Shown here piece by piece: positions 34,220 through 43,801 of a stretch of DNA of 64,000 nt (position 1 is its first letter; each line of letters starts with the position of its first letter). The notes under the pieces were generated by a model. The model had not been told where the DNA came from, did no database searches, and was given only the letters and a program-made list of their open reading frames with translations. Origin of the DNA: Bacillus sp. FJAT-18017. Lineage in GTDB: Bacteria; Bacillota; Bacilli; Bacillales; Cytobacillaceae. The position numbers and the translations under genes were made by a program. The stretch lies in contig NZ_CP012602.1 of NCBI RefSeq assembly GCF_001278805.1, positions 1,157,001-1,221,000 on the forward strand, given 5' to 3'.

Positions 34220-35005
34220 GTGACTGAACAAACGATGCGAAAAAACAGATGGCAGACAGGAGTCTTTCTTCTCATTATCATCGTTCTTACTTATTTATCA
34301 TCAGCTATGACATCCTTTAATTTTGCAGAAGGGATGGCGACAATCCCTGCAGCAATCGGCTGGATTTTTTCCAATTTAATCGTGACACAGGAATCCTTCG
34401 ATAAACTGCCGAAAATCCTGGAGAAACTGGCCGAAACCGTGTTTATGTCTATTGCGGCAACAACGATAGCCGCTGTTGTGTCTCTTTTCTTAGGCATATT
34501 CGGATCAAAAACGACAAAAGTGAATAACTTTTTAAGTGTATTTGCCCGGTTTGTTGCTTCGGTATCAAGGAATATTCCAGTTGTCGCATGGTCGTTGATT
34601 TTGCTCCTTTCTTTTGGACAAAATTCTGTAACCGGCTTTCTCGCGTTATTTGTTGGGACAGTAGGTTTTTTAACAAGGGCGTTTATAGAATCGATTGATG
34701 AAGCCAGCCAAAGTTCTGTTGAAGCATTAACGGCAACAGGGGCAACCTATTTCCAGATTGTCAGCAAGGCTGTTATTCCGCAATGCTTGCCGCAGATGAT
34801 CAGCTGGGTGCTGTTTATGGTTGAAACGAATATTCGAAATGCCACGTTGGTAGGAATCTTAACAGGTACAGGAATTGGATATACGTTTGATATGTATTAT
34901 AAGATGCTGAATTATGATGCCGTCGCACTTGTGACATTATGTATTGTCATTACCGTTATTATCGTGGATATCCTTTCAAATTATATACGGAAGGTGATTC
35001 TATAA
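34220..35005 (+). CDS. phnE: Phosphonate ABC transporter permease PhnE (first)
   Basis: About 261 residues, six membrane helices, with the EAA loop reading EASQSSVEALTATGATYFQIVSKAVIPQCL. GTG at 34220 fits AGGGAG (34206-34211) better than the GTG at 34214. The stop overlaps the next permease start (TAATG), so the two are coupled; two PhnE genes together form the heterodimeric channel. Confidence 0.93.
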   Translation: MTEQTMRKNRWQTGVFLLIIIVLTYLSSAMTSFNFAEGMATIPAAIGWIFSNLIVTQESFDKLPKILEKLAETVFMSIAATTIAAVVSLFLGIFGSKTTKVNNFLSVFARFVASVSRNIPVVAWSLILLLSFGQNSVTGFLALFVGTVGFLTRAFIESIDEASQSSVEALTATGATYFQIVSKAVIPQCLPQMISWVLFMVETNIRNATLVGILTGTGIGYTFDMYYKMLNYDAVALVTLCIVITVIIVDILSNYIRKVIL

Positions 35006-35847
35006 TGGAAGCAACCTATATTAGAAGAAGCAAAGACGGCCGAATACATATAAAACCGGGTAACAAGGGTGATCAAGTTATCAGTTGGACATTACTCATC
35101 TTGGCCATTTTAACAGTTATTTCCTTCTTTTTCTTTAACTATGCTGGCCTGGAGCTAAGTACAGCTATTACGGAAACAGCCTATAACTTGAAGGTGATGT
35201 TTCTCGAGCCGGCAATGAATCATTTTGATTTAAGAGAAGCTATGTATCAAGTCGGGATTACACTTGGTTTAGCGTTCCTGTCTACGGTTATCGGCGCCAT
35301 TATTGCTTTCTTCCTTTCCTTGATGGCCGCCACGAATTTAGCGCCGGTATGGGTATCGAGAATTGTTCGTGTATTTGTTGCAATTATTCGGGCTGTTCCA
35401 ACCGTATTATGGGTGTTGATTTTTGCGATTGCCGCCGGGCTGGGAAGTGAAGCAGCTGTTCTTGGGATGCTCTTCCATTCTGTCGCTTATTTGGTTAAGG
35501 CATTTTCAGAGGCATTTGAAGAAGTCGATAAAGGAATCTTTGAAGCTTTGAAATCAACGGGTGCGAACTGGTGGCATATTATCAGAAGCGGTGTTGTACC
35601 ATCTACTTTTACTTATTTATTGTCATGGGTTTTCTTGCGATTTGAAATCAACTTCGGGGTCGCTGTCGCAATGGGTGCAGCAGCCGGGGCAGGCGGAATT
35701 GGATTTGACCTGTTTATGGCTTCCGGATTTTATTTCGATCTCCGCGAGGTTGGCTTTATTACATACGTTATTTTGATTATCGCCATTCTGTTGGAGGTTA
35801 TTTCAACTCGTTTGAAAAAACGTTACTTCCCGGCCAGTTCCAACTAA
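35005..35847 (+). CDS. phnE: Phosphonate ABC transporter permease PhnE (second)
   Basis: 280 residues, six membrane helices after a basic N-terminus, EAA loop EEVDKGIFEALKSTGANWWH, then GAAAGAGGIGFDLFMA, a PhnE hallmark. ATG shares its A with the stop of the first permease. A longer upstream frame exists but lacks a ribosome site. Confidence 0.93.
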   Translation: MEATYIRRSKDGRIHIKPGNKGDQVISWTLLILAILTVISFFFFNYAGLELSTAITETAYNLKVMFLEPAMNHFDLREAMYQVGITLGLAFLSTVIGAIIAFFLSLMAATNLAPVWVSRIVRVFVAIIRAVPTVLWVLIFAIAAGLGSEAAVLGMLFHSVAYLVKAFSEAFEEVDKGIFEALKSTGANWWHIIRSGVVPSTFTYLLSWVFLRFEINFGVAVAMGAAAGAGGIGFDLFMASGFYFDLREVGFITYVILIIAILLEVISTRLKKRYFPASSN

Positions 35848-35871
35848 AGATGAAGGAGAATTGAGTGAACT

Positions 35872-36966
35872 ATGAATTCCTACAAACTTTTAACACCCGG
35901 GCCACTTACGACAACAGGCAGTGTGAAAGAGGAAATGCTGTTCGATCGTTGTACGTGGGACAATGATTATAAAATTATTACGCAAAAAATTAGAGCCAAG
36001 CTTCTTGAATTGGCAGGAGCCGGCAAGGAAGAGTATACAACTGTACTCATGCCAGGAAGTGGCACGTTTGCTGTTGAAGCTGTGATGAATACGGCTATAT
36101 CGGATCAAGATAAGGTTTTAATCCTAACGAACGGTGCCTATGGTGAGAGAATTGTTAAAATGGCCCAGTATATTGGACTGGCATTTCGCGAATATAGTGT
36201 GGCTTACAATGAAGTTCCAGACGAAGAAGAAATTCGGATGATTTTAAAAGAAGATCCTGACATTACGCATGTGGTTATGGTTCATTGTGAAACAACAACA
36301 GGCATACTGAATCCAATTGAAATGATTTCAAAACTATCGAAGGAATTTGGGAAGACGTTAATCATTGATGCGATGAGCAGTTTTGGCGGGATGGGGATCA
36401 GTGTTCCTGATTTGGGAATTGATTATTTAATCAGCAGTGCCAATAAATGCATTCAAGGTGTGCCAGGGTTTGGATTTGTCATAGCAAAGATTGATAAATT
36501 AATAGCCTGTGAAGGAAATTCCAGGAGTCTGTCATTGGACTTATATGATCAATGGAAGGAAATGAATAAGGACGGGAAATGGCGTTACACTTCTCCGACT
36601 CATGCAGTGGCGGCTTTTGCTAAAGCCCTTGATGAATTGGATGAAGAAGGCGGCATTCCAGCAAGATTTTCCCGTTATCAGAATAACAATCGAATTTTAA
36701 GAGAGAGACTAAAAGAAGCAGGGTTTGAGACTTATTTATCAGAAGAAAAACAATCTCCTATTATTACAGCCTTTCGTTTCCCGAATGAAGACTTTAACTT
36801 TGAGCACTTTTATACATATGTCAAGGAGAGAGGTTACGTACTTTATCCAGGGAAATTAACAGATGAACCAACATTCCGAATCGGAAATATCGGGGACATT
36901 CATGAAGAAGATATAGAAGAAGTATGCGCTATTATAGAAACTTACATGGGAGTGGTAAAAATATGA
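35872..36966 (+). CDS. phnW: 2-aminoethylphosphonate:pyruvate transaminase PhnW
   Basis: 364 residues, fold-type I PLP enzyme. LLTPGPLTTTGSVKEEMLFD is the PhnW N-terminal signature; the PLP lysine lies in SSANKCIQGVPGFGFV (Lys near 194) and the aspartate in LIIDAMSSFGGMG. Reaction: 2-aminoethylphosphonate plus pyruvate gives phosphonoacetaldehyde plus alanine. Its 3' end overlaps phnX by 4 bases (ATGA). The alanine produced can be recycled to pyruvate by a transaminase such as the AlaT-like gene 3 kb away. Confidence 0.96.
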   Translation: MNSYKLLTPGPLTTTGSVKEEMLFDRCTWDNDYKIITQKIRAKLLELAGAGKEEYTTVLMPGSGTFAVEAVMNTAISDQDKVLILTNGAYGERIVKMAQYIGLAFREYSVAYNEVPDEEEIRMILKEDPDITHVVMVHCETTTGILNPIEMISKLSKEFGKTLIIDAMSSFGGMGISVPDLGIDYLISSANKCIQGVPGFGFVIAKIDKLIACEGNSRSLSLDLYDQWKEMNKDGKWRYTSPTHAVAAFAKALDELDEEGGIPARFSRYQNNNRILRERLKEAGFETYLSEEKQSPIITAFRFPNEDFNFEHFYTYVKERGYVLYPGKLTDEPTFRIGNIGDIHEEDIEEVCAIIETYMGVVKI

Positions 36967-37784
36967 ACAAAATAGAAGGAGTTATTTTTGATTGGGCCGG
37001 GACAACGGTTGACTTTGGCTGCTTTGCACCAGTCAATGTGTTTATCGATATTTTTAAACAGGCAGGAATAGAAGTGACAATGGCAGAGGCAAGAGAACCG
37101 ATGGGAATGTTGAAAATCGACCATATCCGTGCGATGCTATCCATGCCAAGAATTTCTGCATTATGGCAAGAAAAATACGGAAGAGCCTTTACAGAGCAAG
37201 ATGTTGAAAAATTGTATGCTGAATTTGAACCGGCACTTCTGTCTTCCTTAAGCGAGTATACAGATCCGCTTCCAGAGGTAGTAGAGACTGTGCAAACATT
37301 ACGAAGCCAAGGATTGAAAATTGGCTCCACAACAGGGTATACGCAAAGCATGATGGATGTAGTTGTTCCGAATGCCTCGAAAAAAGGCTACAGCCCTGAT
37401 TTTTATATCACACCTGATGTGACCAATTCATTCGGGAGGCCATATCCATATATGATTCATCGTAATATGGAAGCATTGAAATTATCAGCAGCATGGAAAG
37501 TAGTAAAAGTAGGAGATACCATCTCTGACATTAAAGAAGCTGTCAATGCAGGCGTTTGGGCAGTAGGTGTTGTGGTAGGAAGCTCTGAAATGGGATTAAG
37601 TTTAGATGAGTTTCAAGCGCTATCCGAAGATGAACAAGAGAAAGCAATCTCCCGAACAGAAGAAACCTTTACGCGAAGTGGAGCGGATTTCACCATCAAA
37701 TCCATGAGCGAACTGCCAGCACTAATCGAAAAAATCAACCAGCTTATTCAGAAGGAAAAAGACCTTCCGCAACAGATTAGCTAA
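36963..37784 (+). CDS. phnX: Phosphonoacetaldehyde hydrolase PhnX (phosphonatase)
   Basis: 273-residue HAD-superfamily enzyme. Nucleophile Asp in FDWAGTTVDFG, the Schiff-base lysine in GMLKIDHIRAM (Lys near 53), and the later motif VKVGDTISDIKEAVNAGVW. It cleaves the C-P bond of phosphonoacetaldehyde, yielding acetaldehyde and phosphate, and completes the aminoethylphosphonate route begun by PhnW. Start overlaps the phnW stop. Confidence 0.96.
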   Translation: MNKIEGVIFDWAGTTVDFGCFAPVNVFIDIFKQAGIEVTMAEAREPMGMLKIDHIRAMLSMPRISALWQEKYGRAFTEQDVEKLYAEFEPALLSSLSEYTDPLPEVVETVQTLRSQGLKIGSTTGYTQSMMDVVVPNASKKGYSPDFYITPDVTNSFGRPYPYMIHRNMEALKLSAAWKVVKVGDTISDIKEAVNAGVWAVGVVVGSSEMGLSLDEFQALSEDEQEKAISRTEETFTRSGADFTIKSMSELPALIEKINQLIQKEKDLPQQIS

Positions 37785-37796
37785 AACGGTAAAGCA

Positions 37797-37845
37797 GGGA
37801 CGGTTCTAGTTTGCCAAAGGGCAGAGTAGAACCTTCCCTTTTTTC
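37797..37845 (+). repeat. REP-like nested hairpin serving as phn operon terminator
   Basis: AGGGACGGTTCTA and TAGAACCTTCCCT with TTGCCAAAGGGCA inside, then TTTTTT, 13 bp after phnX. Confidence 0.8.
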
Positions 37846-37925
37846 AAAACTTTACTTGGGTTCACTTATGATGTTTTACAGTAATATGATGCTTCAAAAG
37901 CTTTTCTTTTTAACTAGTGGATATG

Positions 37926-39182
37926 CTAATTTGCTCCGACGGTTTCAGGATTCCGCTTTTTATAGTCATCATATACATTTAATGCCGCCTGTAAGCTTTC
38001 GCCTTTATTCACGTTAAAGCCTTTTCGAATAAGCGTTCCTTCTAATGCTGCAAGAACATGAAGAATATTTTTCTTCCGGGAACTATAGCCCATTGCTCCG
38101 ATTCTCCAAATCTTGCCGTGGAGCGGTCCGAACGAACTGGCAATTTCAACTTCAAAGTCTTCCAGCATCATGGCACGAACCTCGTCGCCGTTAATTCCTT
38201 CAGGGATTTCAATTGCAGTAACAACAGGAAGCTTGTGTTTTTCATCACCAAATATTTGTAAGCCCATTGCTTTAATTCCTGCAACTAGTGCTTCTTCATT
38301 TAACTTATGCCGGGCAAACCGGTTTTCAAGTCCTTCTTCCAGAATAATGCGAAGCCCTTCTCTTAAGGCATATTGCATGCTTGTCGCTTCAGTATGATGA
38401 TTAAGGCGGACAGGGCTCCAATAATCCTGTAGCTGAGCTAAATCAAAATAATTACTTACAATGCGATTGTTGGAAGGCTCGCTGTTAAACGCTCTTAAGC
38501 CCAATTCAATACTTTTTCTTTTATTGATAACTTCCTCAATTCGGCTGTTAAAAGTAATCGGGGCTAAGCCAGATGGAACAGATAAACATTTTTGCGTACC
38601 GCCAATAACTGCATCAAGCTTGAGTTCATCCACCTTGAGGTCGACTCCGCCTATTGATGCTACAGCATCAACAACCAACAGAACATCTGCATTTCGGCAA
38701 GCTTCTCCGATTTCCTTTAACGGCTGCATGGCGCTAGTTGATGTTTCGGCATGAACGATAGCAACAATTTTTGGAGAAACCTCATGAATCTTGTTTATGA
38801 TATCTTCCGGGTCAAAAACCTCTCCCCACGGAACCTCCATTGTCGTAACATCTGCTCCAAAACGCTGGCAGATTTCGGTTAAAAGATAGCCGAATCGGCC
38901 GTATATTGGAATCAAAATCTTATCCCCAGGCTCAATAATGCTGACAAGAACAGCTTCAATACCTGCCCGGGAAGTTCCATCGACCGGGAATGCCCAATGA
39001 TTTTCTGTTTGAAATACCGCACGAAGCATTTCCATTGTTTCATTCATGATATTCGTAAATGCAGGATCAAATTGTCCTAAAATCGGGGTAGCCATCGCTC
39101 TCAATACTCTTGGATCAACTTCTACAGGCCCAGGTGTCATAATTGTTCTAAGTGGGACATTTAAATCTGTATACTTGGTCAT
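37926..39182 (-). CDS. Alanine-glyoxylate / ureidoglycine-glyoxylate aminotransferase family (PucG-like)
   Basis: 418-residue class V PLP aminotransferase: RTIMTPGPVEVDPRVLRAMA, PVDGTSRAGIEAVL, VVDAVASIGGVDL with the PLP Asp, and the lysine in IGGTQKCLSVPSG. Length and sequence resemble B. subtilis PucG, (S)-ureidoglycine-glyoxylate transaminase, but no purine-degradation genes are nearby, so alanine- or serine-glyoxylate exchange is equally possible. Convergent with the phn operon. AGGAGG supports the start. Confidence 0.85.
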   Translation of the reverse strand: MTKYTDLNVPLRTIMTPGPVEVDPRVLRAMATPILGQFDPAFTNIMNETMEMLRAVFQTENHWAFPVDGTSRAGIEAVLVSIIEPGDKILIPIYGRFGYLLTEICQRFGADVTTMEVPWGEVFDPEDIINKIHEVSPKIVAIVHAETSTSAMQPLKEIGEACRNADVLLVVDAVASIGGVDLKVDELKLDAVIGGTQKCLSVPSGLAPITFNSRIEEVINKRKSIELGLRAFNSEPSNNRIVSNYFDLAQLQDYWSPVRLNHHTEATSMQYALREGLRIILEEGLENRFARHKLNEEALVAGIKAMGLQIFGDEKHKLPVVTAIEIPEGINGDEVRAMMLEDFEVEIASSFGPLHGKIWRIGAMGYSSRKKNILHVLAALEGTLIRKGFNVNKGESLQAALNVYDDYKKRNPETVGAN

Positions 39183-39753
39183 ATATTCTACCTCCTAATT
39201 TGAATAAAATTTACATTAAATGAATAATTATGAAGAATGTTTTATGGTAAAAACTATTTTAAAAAAACAATAATTTATTTTAACAAAATAAAGCATTGGA
39301 ATCAACGGACAATTCGAAAAACTTAGTTAGAGTATGTTCTTTTTAAAGCGCTTATACACAAAATGTTATGTTGGAAAATAGGAAAAATGATATCCTTAAA
39401 CATACATTCCAAGGTAAAAAGGATACCCGAAATATACATACTATATTCAAATGTTCTATATATTTCAACCTGATAAAAAAACTCATTTTACTTATAGTGC
39501 AATCTTCCAAAATGAATTCGGAAGGCCAACTATTTGTTCAATAAGGATAAGTCGCAATTGGGGCCAGATTAGTATCCGAATCTTTATCACAGATAAGGGT
39601 TCTGTAATAGGAGATAAGGGCGGCAGAAAATATATAAGAAGGGAGTGTTAATGAAAGAACGACAGCCCAAGTGAAGCCAAGTCCGCCGCAATCTTTATGG
39701 AAAGGTGTAAGAGGTCGTGAAGCAATAAATATAAACAGCCAACTTTGGCAAAA
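39183..39753. other. Gene-free stretch
   Basis: AT-rich upstream region of the PucG-like gene. AAAGCGCTTATACA near 39347 is a loose match to a CcpA catabolite-response element. Short frames at 39451-39651 (+) and 39538-39771 (-) lack ribosome sites and resemble nothing known to me. Confidence 0.4.
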
Positions 39754-39797
39754 AAGAAACCTACCAGGCATACAGTTTCGGGCCTGGCAAGTTTCTT
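39754..39797 (-). terminator. Terminator of the alaR-alaT operon
   Basis: AAGAAACCTACCAGGC and GCCTGGCAAGTTTCTT arms; a T-rich tail follows on the minus strand. Confidence 0.8.
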
Positions 39798-39828
39798 CTT
39801 GAAAAACCTTATATATTAATGATTTGGC

Positions 39829-41049
39829 CTAACTGCCTTCAACTGAAGAAAGCATTTCACTTGAATCTTTAGTCAATTTTTCAAGCGAATCCACGAACCG
39901 TTTAATTCTGGTAACAGCTTCCTGAAGCTGTTCCAAACTTGTCGCGTATGAACAGCGGATATACCCTTCGCCGCTTTCTCCAAAGACACTGCCCGGTACG
40001 ACGGCGACTTTTTCAGCGAGCAGCAACTTTTCCGCAAATTCCTCCGATGATAGTCCGGTACTTTTAATAGAAGGAAAGACGTAAAACGCTCCGCCAGGGT
40101 TGTGGCAATCGAGTCCGATGTTATTAAAGGCTTGAACGAGGTAATTTCTTCGCCTCCGGTAACTTCTTCTCATTGCTTCTACCTGATCATAGTTATTCCG
40201 TAATGCCTCAATCGCCCCGTGCTGAAGCATGTGCGGTGCGCACATCGTTGTATATTGAAAGATTTTGATCATGACTTCGGTCAGCCACTTGGGCGCGGCA
40301 ATCCATCCGAGTCTCCAGCCTGTCATCGCAAATCCTTTAGAAAAACCGTTAAGTAAAATTGTTCGCTCATACATTCCTTCAATGCTTGCAAAACTGGTGT
40401 ACTCTTCGTCATAGGCTAGTTCTGCATAAATTTCATCAGAAACGACGAGGAGGTCATGTTTTTCAATAACTTGAGCCAGTTCCTGAAGCTCTTGTTTCGT
40501 AAGACAAGCCCCGGTTGGATTGTTCGGTGAGCAAAGCAGAATTGCTTTTGTTTTGTCTGTTATCGCCGATTCGAGCAGTTCGGGTGTAAGCTTAAATCCG
40601 TTTTCGGGATGAGTTGAGACAGGTACCGGTGTTCCACCCGCCAGTGCAACCAATGGAGAGTACGATACAAAGGCTGGTTCGACGATTAACACTTCATCGC
40701 CCTGATTAAGAATCGTACGGAAGGCCAAATCAATTCCCTGGCTCGCTCCGATTGTAACAATGATTTGATTTGCAGGATCGTAATTTACTTGGAATCTATT
40801 TTTTAAATAAAAAGAAATTTCCTCTCTTAGCTCAAGGAGTCCGGGATTGGCTGTGTAGGAAGTGTAGCCTTCTTCCAGTGAAGAAATGGCCGCTTCGCGA
40901 ATGCCCCAGGGTGTGACAAAGTCCGGTTCGCCGACTCCTAATGAGATAACTCCTTTCATCGTGGAAGCAAGGTCGAAAAACCTTCTGATTCCTGATGGTT
41001 TTATATCTTTTACAGTTTCGGAAAGATAGTGCTGATACTCATTCATCAT
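39829..41049 (-). CDS. alaT: Class I/II aminotransferase, AlaT-like alanine transaminase
   Basis: 406-residue fold-type I PLP enzyme: KPSGIRRFFDLASTMKGVIS, GVGEPDFVTP, LCSPNNPTGACLT, VVSDEIYAELAY and the PLP lysine in LNGFSKGFAMTGWRLGW. Gene order behind an Lrp-family regulator, with 4-base overlap, matches B. subtilis alaR-alaT (yugG-yugH), where AlaT makes alanine from pyruvate and glutamate. Close relatives (PatA type) use other amino acids, so substrate is inferred from synteny. Confidence 0.85.
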   Translation of the reverse strand: MMNEYQHYLSETVKDIKPSGIRRFFDLASTMKGVISLGVGEPDFVTPWGIREAAISSLEEGYTSYTANPGLLELREEISFYLKNRFQVNYDPANQIIVTIGASQGIDLAFRTILNQGDEVLIVEPAFVSYSPLVALAGGTPVPVSTHPENGFKLTPELLESAITDKTKAILLCSPNNPTGACLTKQELQELAQVIEKHDLLVVSDEIYAELAYDEEYTSFASIEGMYERTILLNGFSKGFAMTGWRLGWIAAPKWLTEVMIKIFQYTTMCAPHMLQHGAIEALRNNYDQVEAMRRSYRRRRNYLVQAFNNIGLDCHNPGGAFYVFPSIKSTGLSSEEFAEKLLLAEKVAVVPGSVFGESGEGYIRCSYATSLEQLQEAVTRIKRFVDSLEKLTKDSSEMLSSVEGS

Positions 41050-41549
41050 GGAGAAACCACCATTCTCCGATCACTTTCCTTGTCCTCGCCGAAAATGACG
41101 CCATCATGTTTATATTTTTTCAGCATAAAGTGTGTGGTTGTTGACATGACATTATCAATCGTTGACAGCTTTTCGGAAACGAATTTGGCAATTTCGGTCA
41201 TCGTTTTTCCTTCAATTGTGATCGACAGGTCGTACGCGCCGGACATCAAGTAGAGGGAAGTGACCTCGGGGAATCGATAAATCCTCTCCGCCACCTCGTT
41301 AAATCCAACACCGCGCTTCGGGGTAACCTTAACATCAATCATTGCAACAACTGGTTCCTTGCCTTCAACCTTGGTCCAGTCAATAAGCGCGGGGTAACTC
41401 ACAATCACCTTTTCATCTTCTAATTTCTTTATTGTTTCTTTCACCTGATCCACACTCTGATTCAACATCTTCGCGATATCAGCAGTCGGGATCCGATGAT
41501 TCTCTTCTAAAATTGATAAAACCTCTAACTCATTATCGGACAACTTCAT
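41046..41549 (-). CDS. alaR: Lrp/AsnC-family regulator, AlaR-like
   Basis: 167 residues: N-terminal winged helix (LSDNELEVLSILEENHRIPT, IAKMLNQSVDQVKETIKKLE) and a C-terminal RAM ligand-binding domain (VAMIDVKVTPKRGVGFNEVA, YLMSGAYDLSITIEGKTMTE). Translationally coupled to the aminotransferase and presumably its activator or alanine sensor. AGGAGG supports the ATG. Confidence 0.88.
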   Translation of the reverse strand: MKLSDNELEVLSILEENHRIPTADIAKMLNQSVDQVKETIKKLEDEKVIVSYPALIDWTKVEGKEPVVAMIDVKVTPKRGVGFNEVAERIYRFPEVTSLYLMSGAYDLSITIEGKTMTEIAKFVSEKLSTIDNVMSTTTHFMLKKYKHDGVIFGEDKESDRRMVVSP

Positions 41550-41651
41550 TTGAGTTCCTCCTATACATCAAACAACAATATTCATATAATACCACTTTTG
41601 AAAAGAGGCTAAAAGAATAAGAATGGAGTTGGCAGAAACTTACGAATATTT

Positions 41652-41700
41652 AGGTGCCCGTCATCCCCGGTTTTTCTTGTTTCACGGAATGTTGTTCCAC
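41652..41700 (+). repeat. TAGGTGCCTGTCAC-type dispersed element
   Basis: TAGGTGCCCGTCATCCCCGG, TTTTTCTTGTTTCACGG, then TGTTGTTCCAC. Same blocks as at 55183 and 59008. Confidence 0.8.
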
Positions 41701-41807
41701 ATAAAGGAGTCCTATAAACCTGCGAAAAACACTTCTAGAGCATGGTAACGATTGGATAATACTTCTTAATATGATTAATTTTTGAGGATTTGAAAACCTG
41801 AAACAAA

Positions 41808-41859
41808 AAGGCTGCTCCAAAATTGTCGCCATTCACGACCTTTTGGGCAGCCTTGCTTT
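41808..41859. terminator. Hairpin terminator
   Basis: AAGGCTGCTCCAAAA and TTTTGGGCAGCCTT arms, then GCTTTTTATT on the plus strand; lies downstream of the prolyl-hydroxylase gene. Confidence 0.65.
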
Positions 41860-41920
41860 TTATTAAAATTAATATTTTCATTTCTTCTTCTGTCATTCCT
41901 AACCTTTAGCTTTTTCTAGC

Positions 41921-42565
41921 TTAGAGAACTAACTTTTTCCTTCTCACCCACTGTGTGGCGACCCATTTTTCCCCTGTTATGACAGGCAGTCCACTGTGTA
42001 GTGTCAACTCGTTTAAGGCCTGTTCTTCATAAAAATATTCAAAGTAAACGGCCATTCCTTTTTTGGGTGTAACGGAAAAGTTCAGTCGGGGAAAGACTGT
42101 TTCGCCGCCTTCTTCGACATCGTTCAAATACATGACGAGGGTGCTGATGCGGTTATTTTCCGCTGCTCTGCTTTTGGATGAAAAATAATCAAAGTGAGCT
42201 TTGTATTCTTGCCCAGGAAGATAATGCAGAACTTGAATTTCCTCACCATGTTCAATCGGAATACACATAATCTCTGAAACTCTTTTTTCAATTTTTGCGA
42301 CCAGTTGGTTTTCCATCTTATCAAAAAACATGCCACTGCTTGTTCGAATCTCATTTTCGAGATGATTCTCACTAATTTTAGAACGCTTCATTCGATCTTT
42401 TGCCAATCGAATCAACTCATCACATTCTTCACTATCCAACACATTATCAAGAACCACAACCAAGGGTTCTTCTATTTTTGCCACAATATTTATAACTTTA
42501 TCTTCTGTATTGATAGTACTTTTTTCGTGATTGAAAATCGTTTGTTCTTTAGCTACGCTCGACAT
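41921..42565 (-). CDS. Prolyl 4-hydroxylase-like 2-oxoglutarate/Fe(II) oxygenase
   Basis: 214 residues with the P4H catalytic core: ESDECDELIRLAKD-like N-terminal helix region (VLDSEECDELIRLAKDRMKR), HFDYF carrying the HxD iron ligands (YKAHFDYF), LVMYLNDVEEGGETVFPRLN, and the distal LTLHSGLPVITGEKWVATQW with the third His and the 2-oxoglutarate-binding Lys. Hydroxylates a prolyl residue, possibly in collagen-like or elongation-factor substrates in bacilli; target unknown. Monocistronic. Confidence 0.88.
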   Translation of the reverse strand: MSSVAKEQTIFNHEKSTINTEDKVINIVAKIEEPLVVVLDNVLDSEECDELIRLAKDRMKRSKISENHLENEIRTSSGMFFDKMENQLVAKIEKRVSEIMCIPIEHGEEIQVLHYLPGQEYKAHFDYFSSKSRAAENNRISTLVMYLNDVEEGGETVFPRLNFSVTPKKGMAVYFEYFYEEQALNELTLHSGLPVITGEKWVATQWVRRKKLVL

Positions 42566-42973
42566 ATTTTTCTCACCTCTGTTATTTTCTGGCTATACTA
42601 ATTATATAACAAATGTTTTGAATTTATATAAAATTAGCATAACGTCATACAGATTGCAGAATTCAGCAAGGTGATAATGCCAAAAAGTAGCCTGTAAAAG
42701 GAAGGATGTAGTAAACACTTATTGTCCTGAAAATTACGGAATTAGTTCCAAAAATGAAGGGACTTAGGATACGATATAGGTAATAATCGACGGGTTTGTA
42801 AAAGTGAGCCTTTAGAATAGGATACTAACACCGAGTCGACACTAAATGATAAAATGGCGGTCCTAGTGTTTTGGGTGGGACGTTTTTCTTCTTGCTTCTG
42901 TGAATTTCCTAAGCCTTCCCTTAGGCAAAACTAGAACCGTCCCCATTTGCAAGAAGTTAGGAGGAGAATTGAC
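42566..42973. other. Gene-free stretch with a half REP-like site
   Basis: No coding sequence seen. CTAGAACCGTCCCC near 42930 is one arm of the REP-like hairpin without its partner. Confidence 0.4.
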
Positions 42974-43801
42974 GTGAATGAAGTGACACCTTCTGTGATA
43001 TTCGATTTACATACACACCACGACCGCTGTGGCCATGCGCGGGGGAACATTGAGAGCTATATTGAAGCTGCGATTAGAAAAGGAATGACAGCTGTTGGGA
43101 TTTCGGACCACTCTCCTTATTTTGCCGAAGAAGAGGATCGGCCATTTCCCGGAATCACGATGGCGAAGAGTGAATTTGAGGGTTACGTACGGGAAGTTCT
43201 GCAGTTAAAAGAGAAGTATGCCGGGAAAATTGATGTGTTATTGGGAGTAGAATCAGACTTTTTCCCCCAACATGTGGAAATATACCGGGGCTTTTTAGAC
43301 AAATATCCATTTGATTATATTATCGGCTCCGTCCATTTTGTGGAGGATGTCAGCATTTTTAAAAAGGGCCGCTGGGATGGACTTTCAAAAAGCGAAAAAG
43401 TACGTGTAAAGGAAGCCTATTACTCCTTGATTGAACAGTCGGCACAAAGCGGCCTGTTCCAAATTCTTGGCCACATCGATGCCATGAAGGGATTCTATCC
43501 TTCTTTCTCTTCAATAGAGACCGATGCCATTGAAAAAACTCTTAAAATCATTGGTGAAAATGATGTTGCCATTGAAATTAACACTTCTGGCAAAACAAAG
43601 GACTCAGGTGGCTGGTATCCTTCCGACAAAATATTGGAAGTCGCCAAACATTACGGAGTAGCAGTCACATTTGGCTCTGACGCCCACGATCCCGAAAGAG
43701 TGGCCGACGACTTCGAATTCGTCCGGGAACGCCTCAAAGAAATTGGCTTTACCGAGTGGGTTTATTTTAAAGAGAAGAAGAGGGTAGCTGTGCCGCTGTA
43801 A
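42974..43801 (+). CDS. hisJ: PHP-domain histidinol-phosphatase (HisJ-like)
   Basis: 275 residues of the PHP family: FDLHTHHDRCGHARGN (metal-binding HxH), GISDHSPYF, GVESDF, IIGSVHFV, ILGHIDAMKGF and the final GSDAHDPERVADDF. Family members remove phosphate from histidinol-phosphate. A TTG at 42947 is possible, but AGGAGGAG at 42959-42966 points to the GTG at 42974. It is far from other his biosynthesis genes, as in B. subtilis, where hisJ is unlinked. Confidence 0.88.
   Translation: MNEVTPSVIFDLHTHHDRCGHARGNIESYIEAAIRKGMTAVGISDHSPYFAEEEDRPFPGITMAKSEFEGYVREVLQLKEKYAGKIDVLLGVESDFFPQHVEIYRGFLDKYPFDYIIGSVHFVEDVSIFKKGRWDGLSKSEKVRVKEAYYSLIEQSAQSGLFQILGHIDAMKGFYPSFSSIETDAIEKTLKIIGENDVAIEINTSGKTKDSGGWYPSDKILEVAKHYGVAVTFGSDAHDPERVADDFEFVRERLKEIGFTEWVYFKEKKRVAVPL

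Noticed and set aside
39538..39771. 77-codon minus-strand frame with hydrophobic stretches
   Set aside because: No ribosome site, overlaps the alaT terminator, and resembles no family.
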